Of a DNA stretch of 64,000 nucleotides, positions 47,673-62,702 are shown one piece after another. The stretch lies in NCBI GenBank assembly GCA_920105805.1, contig CAKKTI010000040.1:3073-67072 (forward strand), given 5' to 3'. This stretch comes from Condylostoma magnum (lineage: Eukaryota; Ciliophora; Heterotrichea; Heterotrichida; Condylostomatidae). The translations under genes were made by a program, and so were the position numbers. Every line of letters starts with the position of its first letter. Positions within the stretch are counted from its first letter, which is position 1. The notes below the pieces were generated by a model that ran no database searches, was not told the origin of the DNA, and saw only the letters and a program-made list of their open reading frames with translations.

Positions 47673-48560
47673 ATGAAAGCTGACATAATTGATCCGGAAA
47701 AGCTCTTTGCCCATCAGCCGCTTAGTCTTGAGCCCCAGTGTCTTAGCTAATCAAAGGCAATATTATATGCTTTAGGAATAGGAGCAAGTAGAAACCCATT
47801 GGATTTAGAAGACCTTAATTTCACATGTGAATTGGCTGATAACTTTAAATATTACCCTACCTTGCTTTCATGCCTAATAGACACCCATGATTTTATTTAA
47901 AAAGTCTAATAAATTCAAGAATTACCTCCTTTCACTGTTAATGATGTACTACATGCAGAAAACTATTTGTATAACTATATAACCATCGACTTAGATTAAT
48001 ACGTAACACCGATAGTTACCATTACTGATGTAAAGGATGGAGGGAAATTTGCGTTTGTGTTTTTCGAGGAAAGTTTTGTCACTGTAGAAGGAGTTGTGGC
48101 ATTTAAGTAAGTTACAAATATAGCAATAAGAGGTCTAGGAGGATTTGGATTCCATGGTAGAAGCCTATATACAATTAGTAACATTCCCGAAAGGTAACCG
48201 GATAGAGTGTTGATTGAACTGACTCTCCCTAATTAAGCATTAATGTATTCCCTAGTAGCTGATAATAATCCTCTGCATGCATTGCCAAAAGTTGCATAGA
48301 AGAGTGGGTTTGATAGGCCAATACTGCATGGATTGTGCTTTTATGGTATAGTATAAAGGATTATTTTAAGAGGGTATTGCCATAATGATCCAGATTACTT
48401 CTGTTCGATTAAAGCAAGATTTTCCTCACATGTATTTCCAGGGGAGACCTTAGTAATTGAGTTATGGGAAGAAGAAGAAGAGATCAGCTTCAGAGTAAAG
48501 ACATAAGAGAGAAATAAAGTAGTAATGCTAGGCAACGTAGGTCTAAAAGAACCCAATTAG
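47673..48560 (+). CDS. MaoC/2-enoyl-CoA hydratase-2 family protein, copy 2, 295 aa
   Basis: Tandem paralogue of the preceding gene, identical in length and stop codon (TAG 48558). The active-site stretch reads VADNNPLHALPKVAQKSGFD and RPILHGLCFYG, the same Asp and His retained. Differences cluster in the first 180 residues, while the last 100 differ at only a few positions, which suggests either selection on the catalytic half or gene conversion. Around 30 bases upstream of the ATG are also conserved between copies. The two may differ in substrate range through the N-terminal hot-dog. Expression of both is assumed since both frames are intact. Confidence 0.88.
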
Positions 48561-48607
48561 AATGATTATTAAACAATTAACTCATAAAATTCCTAAATTA
48601 AAATAAC

Positions 48608-49039
48608 TCATCGTGGCTTTTCCTTCTTATGTAAAAACAGAGCGAGCAATGACACTCCCTTTACCTTCACAACCTTGAACCTTACACCAGGAATATCTCC
48701 AATAGCATGTCCCTTTCTACCGAATCCTGCCACTAAAACTTCATCATTTTCATCAATAAAATTAAGGCAACCATCATTGGGAACAAAAGCAGCCACCTTC
48801 TTTCCGTTTTTCTTTAGCAATACTCTCACACATTTCCTAATAGCAGAGTTAGGCTGCTTTGCCTCTACTCCCATTTTCTCTACTACAATTCCTTTGGCCA
48901 TACAAGCTCCCATGAAAGGCTTTTTGAACTCCGAACGTAGGATAGTCTTTTTGAAATCTTTGTTGGCCCAGAGTTAATCTCTTCTAGTACGACGCAGTTT
49001 ACGGGCTGCTTGTATACCTCTAGGTTTCCCTACTCCCAT
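48608..49039 (-). CDS. RPS23: 40S ribosomal protein S23 (uS12)
   Basis: Small-subunit decoding-centre protein. The sequence is 143 residues, exactly the eukaryotic length, and contains [16 protein letters not shown], with the Pro that is hydroxylated in other eukaryotes, and [20 protein letters not shown], then [20 protein letters not shown]. The Gln in RRDQLW is TAA at a position that is Gln in other eukaryotes, so this gene is a strong internal test of the code. It ends KKEKPR at TGA (48610-48608). No intron is present. N-terminus [18 protein letters not shown] matches the usual MGKxRGL start, which fixes the ATG. Confidence 0.98.
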
Positions 49040-49194
49040 ATTATTTTATGACCAATGGAGAGGCTATGTAGGAAAATAGGTTTATGTATATGCAGTGTGT
49101 TATTTAGGGTCTGTAAGACTAATCTAGTACACCTGTGTGAACTTTAGAGATAATTTCTGCATTGGCAATACAACAAATTCCAACACTCTTTTAC

Positions 49195-50259
49195 CTAACT
49201 AGAAAGCAAACTGATAGCTTTAAGCTCTTCCTCCACAAACGATTACACCGTAATATCCGGGTACTCTCCCTCTCCCCGATACTCCCTCAACTCCTCCAAA
49301 GGCCTCATGACCAAATCTGTATTGAGATGCCCGAACAGAGTAGAAGAAACCCTCCAAAGGCTCCTGCCTTCCTCCCTGGCCCTCTATACAGCCTCCTCGG
49401 TCTAGTCGCTATACAGAACCTCATGAAACCCGGCAATTATGTACCCCCCGCTCACGTACTCCAGCATCTTAGCCGCCTGCAGCAACAAGCACCCATCCGG
49501 CACCTGCACCCTAAACCTAGTCCCATCCCTAAGCCAGGCAAACAGTCCGGGGAACCTGCTCTTCCCATGTATTGTTATAAAGTTCAAGTCATAGTGATAC
49601 CCAGCAAATATCGTCCCCTTTTCAAACTTGTTCAAATCAGAGCCAGTTGGAGCTAACAAATGCGGAGCATGGCTCATCATTTCAGTCAGTCTTCCTTAGG
49701 GAAGACCAAAACCTATCTCCAGTAGCTCTGATACTGCAAAAATAGCATTGACCATAGTTTCTCCCCATGAGTTCATGTTTTCAGTCCATTAGGGAAAACC
49801 TTCGGGCACATCGTTCTCAAGCTCAAACCTTCCCCTGTTCTCCCCGTATTGGCCGATTCTCCAGAAATACCTCCATTTGGCGTCTTTTTAAGGCGGGCAT
49901 AGGGACAGGGGTCGGTTCTCTTCGGTATATTGCTGCATTCTGGAACAGTGGTCACGAGCCTGCTCTATGAACTCCGGAGTTGCCCCTATTTAGTATCCCA
50001 GTTCAGGGTGGATCTCAGCCACCTTCTCCCCGTTGTACAGTTTAGAGGAGGCAGTTTCATAGTACTGTTCCAGCATGTCTATGAATTAGCTGTTTTATTC
50101 GTTCTGGCATCGGGGGTCTTAGAGTATTAAAATTCCAGTTTCATGGAAGCTTTGAAGCACTTGATTAGCCAATTGTTAAACTTGGTCTGGGATTTACGGG
50201 GAGTCGGATTGCTTGTAGTCGAGGAAGGGTTAGAGGTTTATGCTGGCTACTTTCTCCAT
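49195..50259 (-). CDS. 2-oxoglutarate/Fe(II) dioxygenase (IPNS-like), 354 aa
   Basis: Isopenicillin-N-synthase-like oxygenase. The N-terminal DIOX_N-type region is MEKVASINLQPFLDY... with ETGILILQDPR. The iron ligands are seen as GYHYDLNFITIH (His-x-Asp) and GGYIIAGFHEVLY (distal His), and WRVSSTLFGH supplies an Arg-x-Ser pair that binds 2-oxoglutarate. Such enzymes hydroxylate or desaturate small molecules; the substrate cannot be inferred. Stop is TAG 49197-49195. Codons here are GC-richer than those of its neighbours, though the frame still uses TAA/TAG for Gln. The USP stop lies 54 bases upstream on the same strand. Confidence 0.85.
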
Positions 50260-50313
50260 TTATATTGTGGGGGAATAAGGGAAGTACTGCTATTTGCTTT
50301 AAGTTTAATCTAA

Positions 50314-53376
<3,063 letters not shown>

Positions 53377-53804
53377 ATTTTTATTATTGTTTTTAAAGTA
53401 TTAAGAGTTCAAATATAGCTCTGAGTATGTTATAAAGTCCTAGTTATCTGAATTATTGTAATGCTGGTAATGATACAAGCTTATAAGCATAATATAATAA
53501 ACTATTCTTTTAATGAATTAATCTTTAGCTATAAATACTGATGATACTTAAATTGTAGCTAGGCTTTACAAAATAATCAGATTCTGGCTTAATTTAAATA
53601 TGCCTTACAAGTATAATAAGTGTACTGATTCTATTACCGAAGGTTATATAAAAATGCTATTGTACTAAGTCTTAGTACTTTTATGTTGTTTTAGTAATTT
53701 TTATGTCTTATGTATCTCAAATGTTTATTATAATTAAATGTAAAACTGTATATCTAATGAATGCAACCCTAATATATTATTAATAATGCAAATCAACTGT
53801 ATAA
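53377..53804. promoter_or_regulatory. Divergent spacer, 428 bp
   Basis: AT-rich region between the diverging USP and cyclic-nucleotide-binding genes. I find no protein-like frame on either strand. Presumed promoters of both genes; no motif identified. Confidence 0.4.
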
Positions 53805-55217
53805 ATGTCAAAATAGTAATAAGAATTAATAAAACTACTGAATATAAATTAACAGATAAGAGACGAATATGACAACAATAGAATATTTGAACTAGCATTA
53901 GGAGTTGATTTCTTTAAAACTCTCTAATAATAAAATGAAGAAGCTGCAAAGAACTGTGCATCTGCCTTAGAACTGTTTTATTTTTCAGAAGGTGACTATG
54001 TGTTTCATTATGGGGATATAGGAGATTCTTTCTATATAATCCTAGAGGGCACTGTATCTATCCAAGTCCCAACGACTCAAAGGATCAGTATTCCTATTTC
54101 TTATACAATTGACGGAAAAATAAAGGAGTCAGTATAATAGCAGCTGTTAACTGTAATACAAGGCGATATACATAGCATTTTGACACCAGCGGAAGAGGAG
54201 GAATTTGTTAAAGTTGAAATAACCTCTCTAGTACAAGTAGCATAACTGCATTAAGGAGCGGCGTTTGGAGAACTTGCTTTACTAAATAATAAGCCTAGAG
54301 CAGCATCTATTCAATGCGTAAAAAACTGTATTTTTGGAGTTTTAACAAAGCATCAATACAGTGAAATTTTAGGAAATATAGACAGACTCAAATTAAGCTA
54401 GAAAATACGGTATTTTAAAAACCTGAGCTATTTTAAATAAAGCGGTGAAAAATTCCTGTATAAGTTAAGCTATTATTTTACTCTACTCACTCACAGGAAA
54501 AAGGAAAAAGTTTATACAAAGGACGATCCGGCAGATAAGCTATTCTTTGTAATTGAAGGCGATTATACTATTTACGCACAAACGTAGATAAGGAAAATAT
54601 AAAATCGGCCAAATGCAGTAGTCAGCAGTTAGTACAAACGGGTTTATAAGAGATTGACTATAAGAAGTAATAACGAAATCATAGGAGGTGAGGAGTTCTT
54701 TTAAAATGAAGGTAGGAGATAATACGGCTGTATGTGTACTTCCAGTACAGGAAGGGTTTACTACATCAACAGAAGAGACTTTCTAACACGAGTACCAATA
54801 TACATATAAAAGCTGATAAAATAACGGGCAATTTATAACACTGAAACTTTAACCAACAGAAAACTATCAGCAGAAGAATTTCAATCAAAAACATTAGACA
54901 ATTAGACTACAAGAAGGGAAAAAACGATAAAATATCTAAAATTACCGGAATTACTGTAAAACTCAAGCTAAAGTTATCTAGAAACAGGATTTCACCAGAC
55001 CTCAAGGAGCTTAGAACGTAAATTTAGCATATACACAAAAAAGATGCTGATAGAAATATCAAAAAAGGAATCAAAGCGTCGAATATTGTCGGATACTAAG
55101 TCTCCACGTATGTAAAGAAAAACAAGTAAGAGGCGACGTATTCCTCCTCCGAATTTTAAGATAAATATCAACCGTAGAAGCCAACAATTCATTTTTTCAA
55201 ACGTTTCTCGTATATAA
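53805..55217 (+). CDS. Cyclic-nucleotide-binding protein with two cNMP domains, 470 aa
   Basis: Starts MSKQQQELIKLLNINQQIRD. The first cNMP-binding domain (about 45-215) has EGDYVFH-YGDIGDSFYIILEG and the phosphate-binding cassette FGELALLNNKPRAASIQC, with Glu and Arg that hold cAMP/cGMP. An Arg/Lys-rich insert sits inside it. A second, weaker domain (about 245-370) has DPADKLFFVIEGDYTIY and GGEEFF but lacks the cassette Arg. The tail is basic (KSKRRIL, KRRRIPPP). No kinase, channel or dimerisation domain is seen, so it may be a regulatory or scaffold protein. Stop TAA 55215 or TAA 55227. Confidence 0.85.
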
Positions 55218-55731
55218 CTTGTAAAATAATCTGTTTTATAAGAATTAATCACTTGTATGATTTGTTTGGTTATTATAAGTTTATTCATGTGAGAAATATA
55301 GTTTATAAAGCATCTCTTATTTCATATTGCTCCATATGGGGAATATAGCACTTAAATGATCAATATTTACTATTTTCTATAAAATTTTTAAGAGGCGTAT
55401 TTATCTAATATAACTGTAAGCTTTTAAATAAATTGTAGACGGATTAGTAGATTAATTACTAAGTCCATAATTGTAGAAATAATATAACTAGTTGTTTTAG
55501 GGATAGTATAAGTAACCTTAAGTTATATTTATAGGACATACAAAAGATCTTAGTAAAGGTTAATTATATAAGTTATTGATGTTATGCGAAGAATTAATAT
55601 GATTATTTAAATGTATGAAAGGATTTTAGTAAATATCATATTTAAAAGTTAACTTAAGCTGGCTTAAAGTTTTTGTGAAAGGTTATAGGGTAATTGTTAA
55701 ATTTATTTCGGAATATATTGGAATTATCTAA
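55218..55731. other. Intergenic spacer before the WD40 cluster
   Basis: About 500 bases of AT-rich DNA between converging genes. No protein-like frame is seen. The bases next to the WD40 stop (55732) are similar to those next to the other WD40 stops (an ATCTAACTAAAT motif on the plus strand), which marks the common 3' end of the family. Confidence 0.4.
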
Positions 55732-57147
55732 CTAAATTTCCCATACTCTTACTTTCCTATCATATCCACCAGATATTATCAGCTATTCACTTTTTAAAAT
55801 GCAAGCTGATTATACCCAGGAATCATGTTGTCCAATGATTCTGTTTCTGGATGGATTTTATAAGTCCCATACTCTTACTCTCTTATCTTATCCACCTGAT
55901 ACTATTAGTTATTCACTTCTTGAAATGCAAACTGATCTTACAATATCATCATGCTAGCCAACGATTCTATTTCTGGATGGGTTTTATAAGTCTCATAATT
56001 TTACTTTCTTATCACCTCCCCCAGATACTACTAGTTATTCACTTTTTGAAATGCATATTGCGAATACCCAGGAATCATGTTAACCAATAATTCTGTTTCT
56101 GGATGGGTTTTATAAGTCCCATACTCTTACTGTATTACACTTTCCACCAGACACTACTAGTTATTCACTTCTTGAAATGCAAACTGATCATACATAATTA
56201 TCATGTTGCCCTATGATTCTGTTTCTGGATGGGTTTTATAAGTCTCATAGTCTTACTGTGCTATCATTTCCACCAGATACTATTAGTTACTCACTTCTTG
56301 AAATGCAAACTGATAATACACAATCATTATGTTAACCAACGATTCTGTTTTTGGAAGGGTCCTATAAGTCTCATAATTTTACTTTATCATCTTATCCGCC
56401 AGACACTACTATTTATTCACTTCTTGAAATGCAAACTGAGTATACCCAATGATTATGTCTACCAATTATTGTGTTTCTAGATAGGTTTTATAAGTCCCAT
56501 ACTCTTACTTGATTATCACCTCCACCAGATACTACTCATTATTCACTTCTTGAAATGCAAACTGAATATACATAACCATGTTGACCAATAATAGCTGATT
56601 TCCTCTTTCGTTCATTTTCCTATTTTTGTTATATTTCTAGCTGTTTTGCTTAGTGCCTGATATATTCTACAGCTCTCATTGAATTAGCTCCTTAGCATGT
56701 CATAATCTATTCTAGCATTCTGTTAGCTCGTTATTTTTTATCTGTTCTGACAAAAAGAAGTTGTCATGATATTTCTCTGTATGCTTTAAGTCTTACTCCT
56801 ATCAAGTCACTAGGGTTCCCTTTTTATATGATTCCTTTTGATTTTACTAAACCATCTAAATATTAGGCTTTAATATCATTTTCTCTTATAAGGTCATGAA
56901 TTAAAGTGACTATTGTAGGCTAGAAAGTAATTTTGAACAGTTGGAAAATTTATAAGAGCTTTATGACTGTATCAACTCTTTCTAGATTTTCCCATAGTGC
57001 TCTCAAGTTATCTTAAGTTAATATTTATTCCTTCTGAACTTCACTTTTATCAATCGATTCCTTATGCTGCTGATTTACTTGATAGAATTGTTATAAATCG
57101 ATTCCAGCGACTAGGTTTCTGGCAATTGTTTCAATACAGTTTTCCAT
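55732..57147 (-). CDS. WD40-repeat protein, cluster copy 1, 471 aa, seven repeats
   Basis: ATG 57147 opens with MENCIETIARNLVAGIDLQQ, a helical N-terminal domain of about 190 residues shared by the cluster (blocks ALWENLERVDTVIKLL, FQPTIVTLIHDLI, NPSDLIGVRLKAYREISWQL). Seven WD repeats follow, each 42 residues (126 bp), of the form SVCISRSEQxVVSGG then a variable part, VRxWDLQNPSRNRIIGQH. Seven blades make one closed propeller. Framework residues are nearly constant, while the residues after GQH and after SGG differ between repeats. Ends RVWEI at TAG 55734-55732. Likely a protein-binding receptor or scaffold; the role of the N-domain is unknown. Confidence 0.85.
55735..56590 (-). repeat. Tandem 126-bp WD40 repeats in copy 1
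   Basis: Seven direct repeats of about 126 bp that keep the reading frame. Comparable arrays lie at about 57184-57790 (five units), 59940-60800 (seven) and from 63478 to the window end (at least four). Units from different genes are as similar as units within a gene, a sign of homogenisation. Confidence 0.85.
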
Positions 57148-57180
57148 TTTTTATACAAAACTGGCAAAATGCAACATTAT

Positions 57181-58374
57181 CTAATTAATTTCCCATACTC
57201 TCGCTTTACTATCGCTTCCGTTTGATATTACAAATTATTCACTTTTTGAAATGCAAACTGATAATATATAATCATGATGTTGACCAATGATTCTGTTATT
57301 GTATGAATTTTATAAGTCCCATAGTCTTACTTGATTATCACCTCCACCAGATACTACTAGTTATTCACTTCTTGAAATGCAAACTAATTTTACAATATCA
57401 TTATGCTGACCAATGATTCTGCTATTGCATGAATTCTATAAGTCCTATACTACTACTTTCTCATCATATCCACCATATACTACTATTTATCCACTCTTTG
57501 AAATGCAGACTGATATTACAATATTATTATTTTGACTAATGATTCTGTTTCTAGATGGGTTTAATAAGTCTCATACCTTTAGTTTATTATCACCTCCACC
57601 AGATACTACTATTTGTTCACTTCTTGAAATGCAAACTGATCATACACGAGAATCATGTCGACCAATGATTCTGTTTCTGAGTGAGTTTTATAAGTCCCAT
57701 AATCTTACTTCCCCACCACTACCGCCAGATACTACTAATTATTTGCTTTTTGAAATGCAAATTGATGATATCTCATTATCATGTTAACCAATGATTCCTT
57801 GTTTCTCCTTTAGTCTCTTTTATTAGAATTGTTTTTGCTATAATTCTAGCTGCCTTGCTTAGCATCTTATGTACTCTACAACTCTTGTTGAGTTAATTCA
57901 TCTCATAGTATTTTCTAAGATCCTATTAGCTTGTTATCTCTGATCCGTTCTGATAAAAAGAAGTTACCACAATATTTTAAGTCTTACTCACATCAAATCA
58001 TCAGGATTCACTCTTTATATCATTTCAGCTTAATTACTTGATTTGGCCTAACTATCTTAATATTTCAGATATTCAGCTTTAATCCTTTTCTCTCCTATAA
58101 AGTAATCAATTAAGGGGACTATTATAGGTGAGCAAGTAATTGTGAACAGTTAGAAAATTTAGATGGTTCCTTTGAGCTTTATATCTGACTTAGCTCTTTC
58201 TGGATTTTTTCATATAGCTATAAAAGTGTCGTAAGTGAAGATTTAGTCCTTTAGTATGCTTAAAACTTTGTTACTTTTAGGTCATTCCATATTTTGTCAA
58301 TTGGCTTGGTAGAATTACTAGAAATCGATGCCAACGACTAAGCTTCTGATGATAGTTTCAATACAATTTTCCAT
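57181..58374 (-). CDS. WD40-repeat protein, cluster copy 2, 397 aa, five repeats
   Basis: Same architecture as copy 1: MENCIETIIRSLVVGIDFQQ start, helical N-domain, WD repeats to RVWEIN and TAG 57183-57181. Only five repeats are present, too few for a normal seven-bladed propeller, so it may be shortened, pair with another chain, or be decaying. Several repeats are less regular (VVVYGGYDEKVVVQDLQ has Gln in place of the usual Trp, and VISNGSDSKARVWEI loses a Gly). The frame is intact from start to stop. N-domain residues diverge more from copy 1 than copy 3 does in places. Its stop is 34 bases upstream of the copy 1 start on the same strand. Confidence 0.72.
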
Positions 58375-59329
58375 TCTTTTGTATAAAGTTAATAAGATTG
58401 CAAAAACTTTTCTATGATTGATTTGTAGCTTTGTGTATTAGTGGTATTATGTAGTTAGATTGTGTGTACCTAAGGATTATTATACTTTTCAAACATATGA
58501 ATGTTTGTATGTTAGAATAAATACTTGCAATGCTGCCAAATATCCCTGGGAAAGGTTTATTTCCTATAGTAGGATTATATCTATTATAAAACTCATAGAG
58601 GTTGGCCAATTACAGATAAAATAACTTTAATATCAAAATTACTATGTAAAAAGACTTAATTTGAGTATGTATTGAGAAAACTTTAATAACATACTAATTA
58701 ATAGAGAAAACCAGCTGATTTTAAGAGATACGAATTCCTTAAAGAAAATCGATAAAAAGAAAGATTCAGTATGTATATATAAAATAGGAGAAATCAATTA
58801 GATAGTGCAAAGTATGAATCCTCTTGCTGTATAGAATTATTATCAATAAAAGCTATTATATATTAATAGCAATTATTAGCTTATTGAGGAAACTGCATTA
58901 TAAGCATTTGTAAGGAATGATTGTGGAAATCCTTTAGCATTTATTATAAAAGAAAGTTTTAATATGAAGAAACAGTATTAGAGATATTAAACTAAATTGA
59001 ACAAATCAGTACTTGGAGGGCGATTAAAATGAATCACTGATTTATCAAATACGTATTATTAAGCAAGGATTCTGCCAGTAATATTTTCTTTAAAATTTAT
59101 CACTCAGAAGAAATATTAGTTTGATTCATGTAATCTTTATATATATAATTAATTGGAAGTATTTAATAGGTTGTAATAATTAATTCTACTTTTTATGAAT
59201 ACCAAATAATCAACTTTCATTACTAATTTAATGGTAGTCATTAATACAAGGTTTAAAAGGACATTCAAATAACTTTCTTAAGTAATATTCTATCTCCATT
59301 ACACAATTCAATATATTTATTCAGCAACC
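58375..59329. other. Intergenic DNA with duplicated segments
   Basis: About 950 bases. Two stretches, 58757-58845 and 59240-59328, match 63115-63215 and 63323-63408 near the right edge, in the same order but with different spacing. A minus-strand open stretch at about 58610-58412 begins MANLYEFYNRYNPTIGNKPF but shows no similarity or neighbour support. No gene is called. Confidence 0.5.
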
Positions 59330-59793
59330 TGATATTCTACAGCTCTCATTGAATTAACTTATCTCATAATCAATTCTAGGATTCTATTAATCTGTATTCT
59401 CCATATGTCTTAAGTCTTATTCCCATCAAATCATCAGGATTCACTCTTTATATGATTTCTTTCGCTTAATCACTTGATTTGACCAAAGCATCTAAGTATT
59501 TTAGATATTTGGCTTTAATCCAATTCCCTCTTATAAAGTCATAAATAAAGGTGACTATCATGGGTTATCAAGTAGTTGTGAACAGTTGGCAGATTTAGTA
59601 GATTCTTTTGAGCTTTTTGACTGGATTAACTGTTTCTAGATTTTCCATAAAGCAGTTAAGTTGTCTTAGATGAAGATTTAGCCCTTTAGAATGTTTTGAA
59701 TTCCTTATAATCAAGTCATCCCATATACCACTGATCTACTCGGTAGATTTATTAGAAATCGATTTCAACAACCAAGTTTCTATCAAGTAAATT
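59330..59793 (-). pseudogene. Broken copy of the WD40-cluster N-terminal domain
   Basis: On the minus strand this segment aligns to the N-terminal helical domain of WD40 copies 1-3 (for example the DLMGIRLK-, TVNPVKKLKRIY- and GIDFQQIYRVD-like parts). It lacks the ATG region: similarity ends just before the family's start Met, and the upstream sequence is unrelated. It also lacks all WD repeats, and about 38 bases that encode the LLFxRTD part are missing internally, changing the frame. It joins directly to the duplicated intergenic block on its other side. This is a host-gene remnant left by duplication within the cluster. Confidence 0.75.
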
Positions 59794-59936
59794 TGCTCCT
59801 TCAGCATAAAAGCCTACTAGCAATGGACCTTTTGATCATTTCTGCGGGGACAGTATCTTGGTCAGAATTGTATATAAGTTATTTAATTATGAAAGTAATT
59901 TAATAAATATTAAGATTGAAATATAAAATTATCTAA

Positions 59937-61403
59937 CTAAATCTCCCATAGTCTTACTTCACCATCACCTCCACCAGATACTACTAATTATTCACTTCTT
60001 GAAATATAAACTGATCTTAAATACTTATCATGTTGACCAATGATTCTGTTATTATATGGGTTTTATAAGTCCCATACTCTTACTTTATTATCATCTCCAC
60101 CGGATACTATTAGTTATTCACTTCTTGAAATACAAACTGAGAATACCCAGTCATCATGTTTACCAATGGTTCTATTTCTGGATGGGTTTTATAAGTCCCA
60201 TAATCTTACTGTATTACACTTTCCACCAGATACTACTATCTATTCACTTCTTGAAATGCAAACTGATCTTACATAATTATCATGCTGACCAATTATTCTG
60301 TTTCTGGATGAGTTTTATAAGTCCCATAGTCTTATTTTATTATCCCATCCACCAGATACTACTATTTGTTCACTTCTTGAAATGCAAACTGATCTTACAT
60401 AATTATCATGCTAACCAATGATTCTATCTCTGGATGGGTTTTATAAGTCTCATAGTCTTACTGTGCTATCATTTCCACCAGATACTATCAGTTATTCACT
60501 TCTTGAAATGCAAACTGAGAATACCCAGTCATCATGCTGGCCAATGATTCTGCTATTGTCTGAGTTTTATAAGTCCCATAGTCTTACTTTGTTATCTCAT
60601 CCACCAGATACTATTATCTATTCACTTCTTGAAATGCAAACTGATAGTACATAATGATAATGTTCACCAATCATTCTGTTTCTGGATGGGCTTTATAAGT
60701 CCCATACTCTTATTTACATATCACTTCCACCAGATGCTACTATTTATTCACTTCTTGAAATGCAAACTGAGTATATCCAATTATCATGTTTACCAATGAT
60801 ACTTTATTTCCCCTTTTATTAGAATTGTTTTCGTTATAATTCTAATTACCTTGCTTAGTATCTAATATATTCTTCAGCTTTCTCTACAGCTCTCATTGAA
60901 TTAACTCTTTAGCATCTCATAATCCATTCTAGAATTCTATTAGCTTGTTCTTTCGGATCTGTTCTGATAAAAAGAAGCTACCATGATATTTCTCCGTATG
61001 TTTGAAGTCTTATTTCCATCAAATCATCAGGATTCACTCTTTATATGATTTCTTTAGCTTAATCACTTGATTTTACCAAAGTATCTAAGTATTTCAGATA
61101 TTCTGCTTTAATCTCATTCTCTTTGATAAAGTCATAAATAAAGGTGGCTATCGTAGGTTAGCAAGTAATTGTGAATAGCTGACAAATTTAGTAGGTTCTT
61201 TTAAGTTTTTTGACTAGATCAGCTGTTTCCAGATTTTTCCATAGAGCTCTTAAGTTGTCTTAAGTGAAGATACAACCCTTTAGAATGCTTTTTACTTCCT
61301 TATAGTCAGGTCATCCCATATGCTGTCAATTTGCTTGGTGGATTTATTAGAAATCGATACCAACAACTAAGTTTCTGATGATTATTTCAGAACAGTTTTC
61401 CAT
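59937..61403 (-). CDS. WD40-repeat protein, cluster copy 3, 488 aa, seven repeats
   Basis: Starts MENCSEIIIRNLVVGIDFQQ at 61403 and ends RLWEI at TAG 59939-59937; frame intact. The helical N-domain of about 200 residues has an extra short helix (RAVEKAEEYIR) not present in copy 1. Seven full WD repeats of 42 residues follow. Two unusual repeat variants, NDSTVR and KCNTVR (the second lacking the usual Asp), occur here as repeats 3 and 5 and in copy 1 as repeats 3 and 4. This sharing indicates exchange of repeats between the copies. Binding partner unknown. Confidence 0.85.
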
Positions 61404-62702
61404 TTTTTATATAAAATTGGCAAAGTTGATATTTTATACAGACTTTTAAAGTTATTGTTTTATAATATTTAGTAGCATTATTAACTTAGACTAAATACAC
61501 TTAATTGCATTATTTTGAAATGAGATAATGCTGGCTTATACTTTGTTCTGAGTACATCAATTTCCTAGAGTAATTGCATTAATTCTAGATTTAAAGTGGT
61601 AAACAAAAGCAATTAACAATCCGTAAATATCTGCATAAGTACTGATCTAATGAAAAGCTAAGTTTGAAGGGAAACATTACTTCTTGTATACTTTTTGTTG
61701 TTTTTCATTGTTCATTTTATTTGCCAAAAGTTGCACATTATGAATAATACATAAAAATTGGTTATTATCGCACCAATAAACATAGTATCTCAATATTACT
61801 GTACTAAGTCATAGTAGATCTCAAAAGTAAAAAACCTTTCTCCTATAAAATAAGAATGATTACAAATACTTTAAGTTCTTTGCTTTGATACTCTATAAAA
61901 GTACTTTTTAATATTAATTATAATTCAATAATGCTCCTTTTAATGTACTAAATTGACAGTATTTATTAAATAGCATATTTCTCTTATTATATTTTATAGT
62001 ATGCTAAATCTCTTCATTACTAACTGGTTTAAATTCTTCTGTACTTTTGACTTATACTATTATACTTTATATATGTATAGTAATTCCTAGCCTATCATAT
62101 ATTTTTTTGGTTTATCATTTAAGACTATATAGCACTGTAATTATGCTTGATATGCTTTATTTATAGAGTCATTTCATTCAAATTGCATTATTAAGTACTG
62201 CTTTAAGCATAATTAAACTATTCCTATGTCCTTTGATTAAGTTAGAGCTGTGTAATTAGTAATAAATATTCCACTAAGTCTCTTTTAGCATATTTCCATC
62301 TAACTAGTGATAATAAATTCGCAGAAGTTGGAAAGAATAGTAGCAAATGAAGGAATAAGCATTGTCTTTAGAATAATTTTATAAAGCAGATTACTTAGCA
62401 TATATAATTCAAATCACTGGAGTAGTCTCAGATAATTAAGCTATTAAAACACTAATATATTACCTTAGTCATAAGCAATTGAATTATAATACATAATTAA
62501 ACTTTTTCAACTGTTAAATTCTGCTTTTATCCCTTATTCCTGTGATTTAGCATATACTTTAAATTGCATGTGACTTAGTCTTAACTATAGTTTTCATACT
62601 ACCTGGAATATATTTAATGCAGTAATATCAAAATATACAAAATTGTAATTAGATTAGCTTTGAAAGCAATACTTATCTAATCTTTATACTACTTTGTCAC
62701 AA
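61404..62702. other. Long AT-rich intergenic region (1.3 kb)
   Basis: The longest stretch in the window without a gene. Reading both strands with the reassigned code gives no protein-like frame and no match to neighbouring genes. It presumably contains the WD40 copy 3 promoter at its left end. Confidence 0.4.

Noticed and set aside
49162-49656. Plus-strand 164-codon open frame under the standard code
   Set aside because: It is antisense to the 2-oxoglutarate oxygenase gene, which has iron and cosubstrate motifs in the other strand; the plus reading has no recognisable sequence.
58412-58609. Minus-strand 65-codon frame MANLYEFYNRYNPTIG
   Set aside because: Short, no motif, lies among duplicated spacer DNA; not enough support for a gene.
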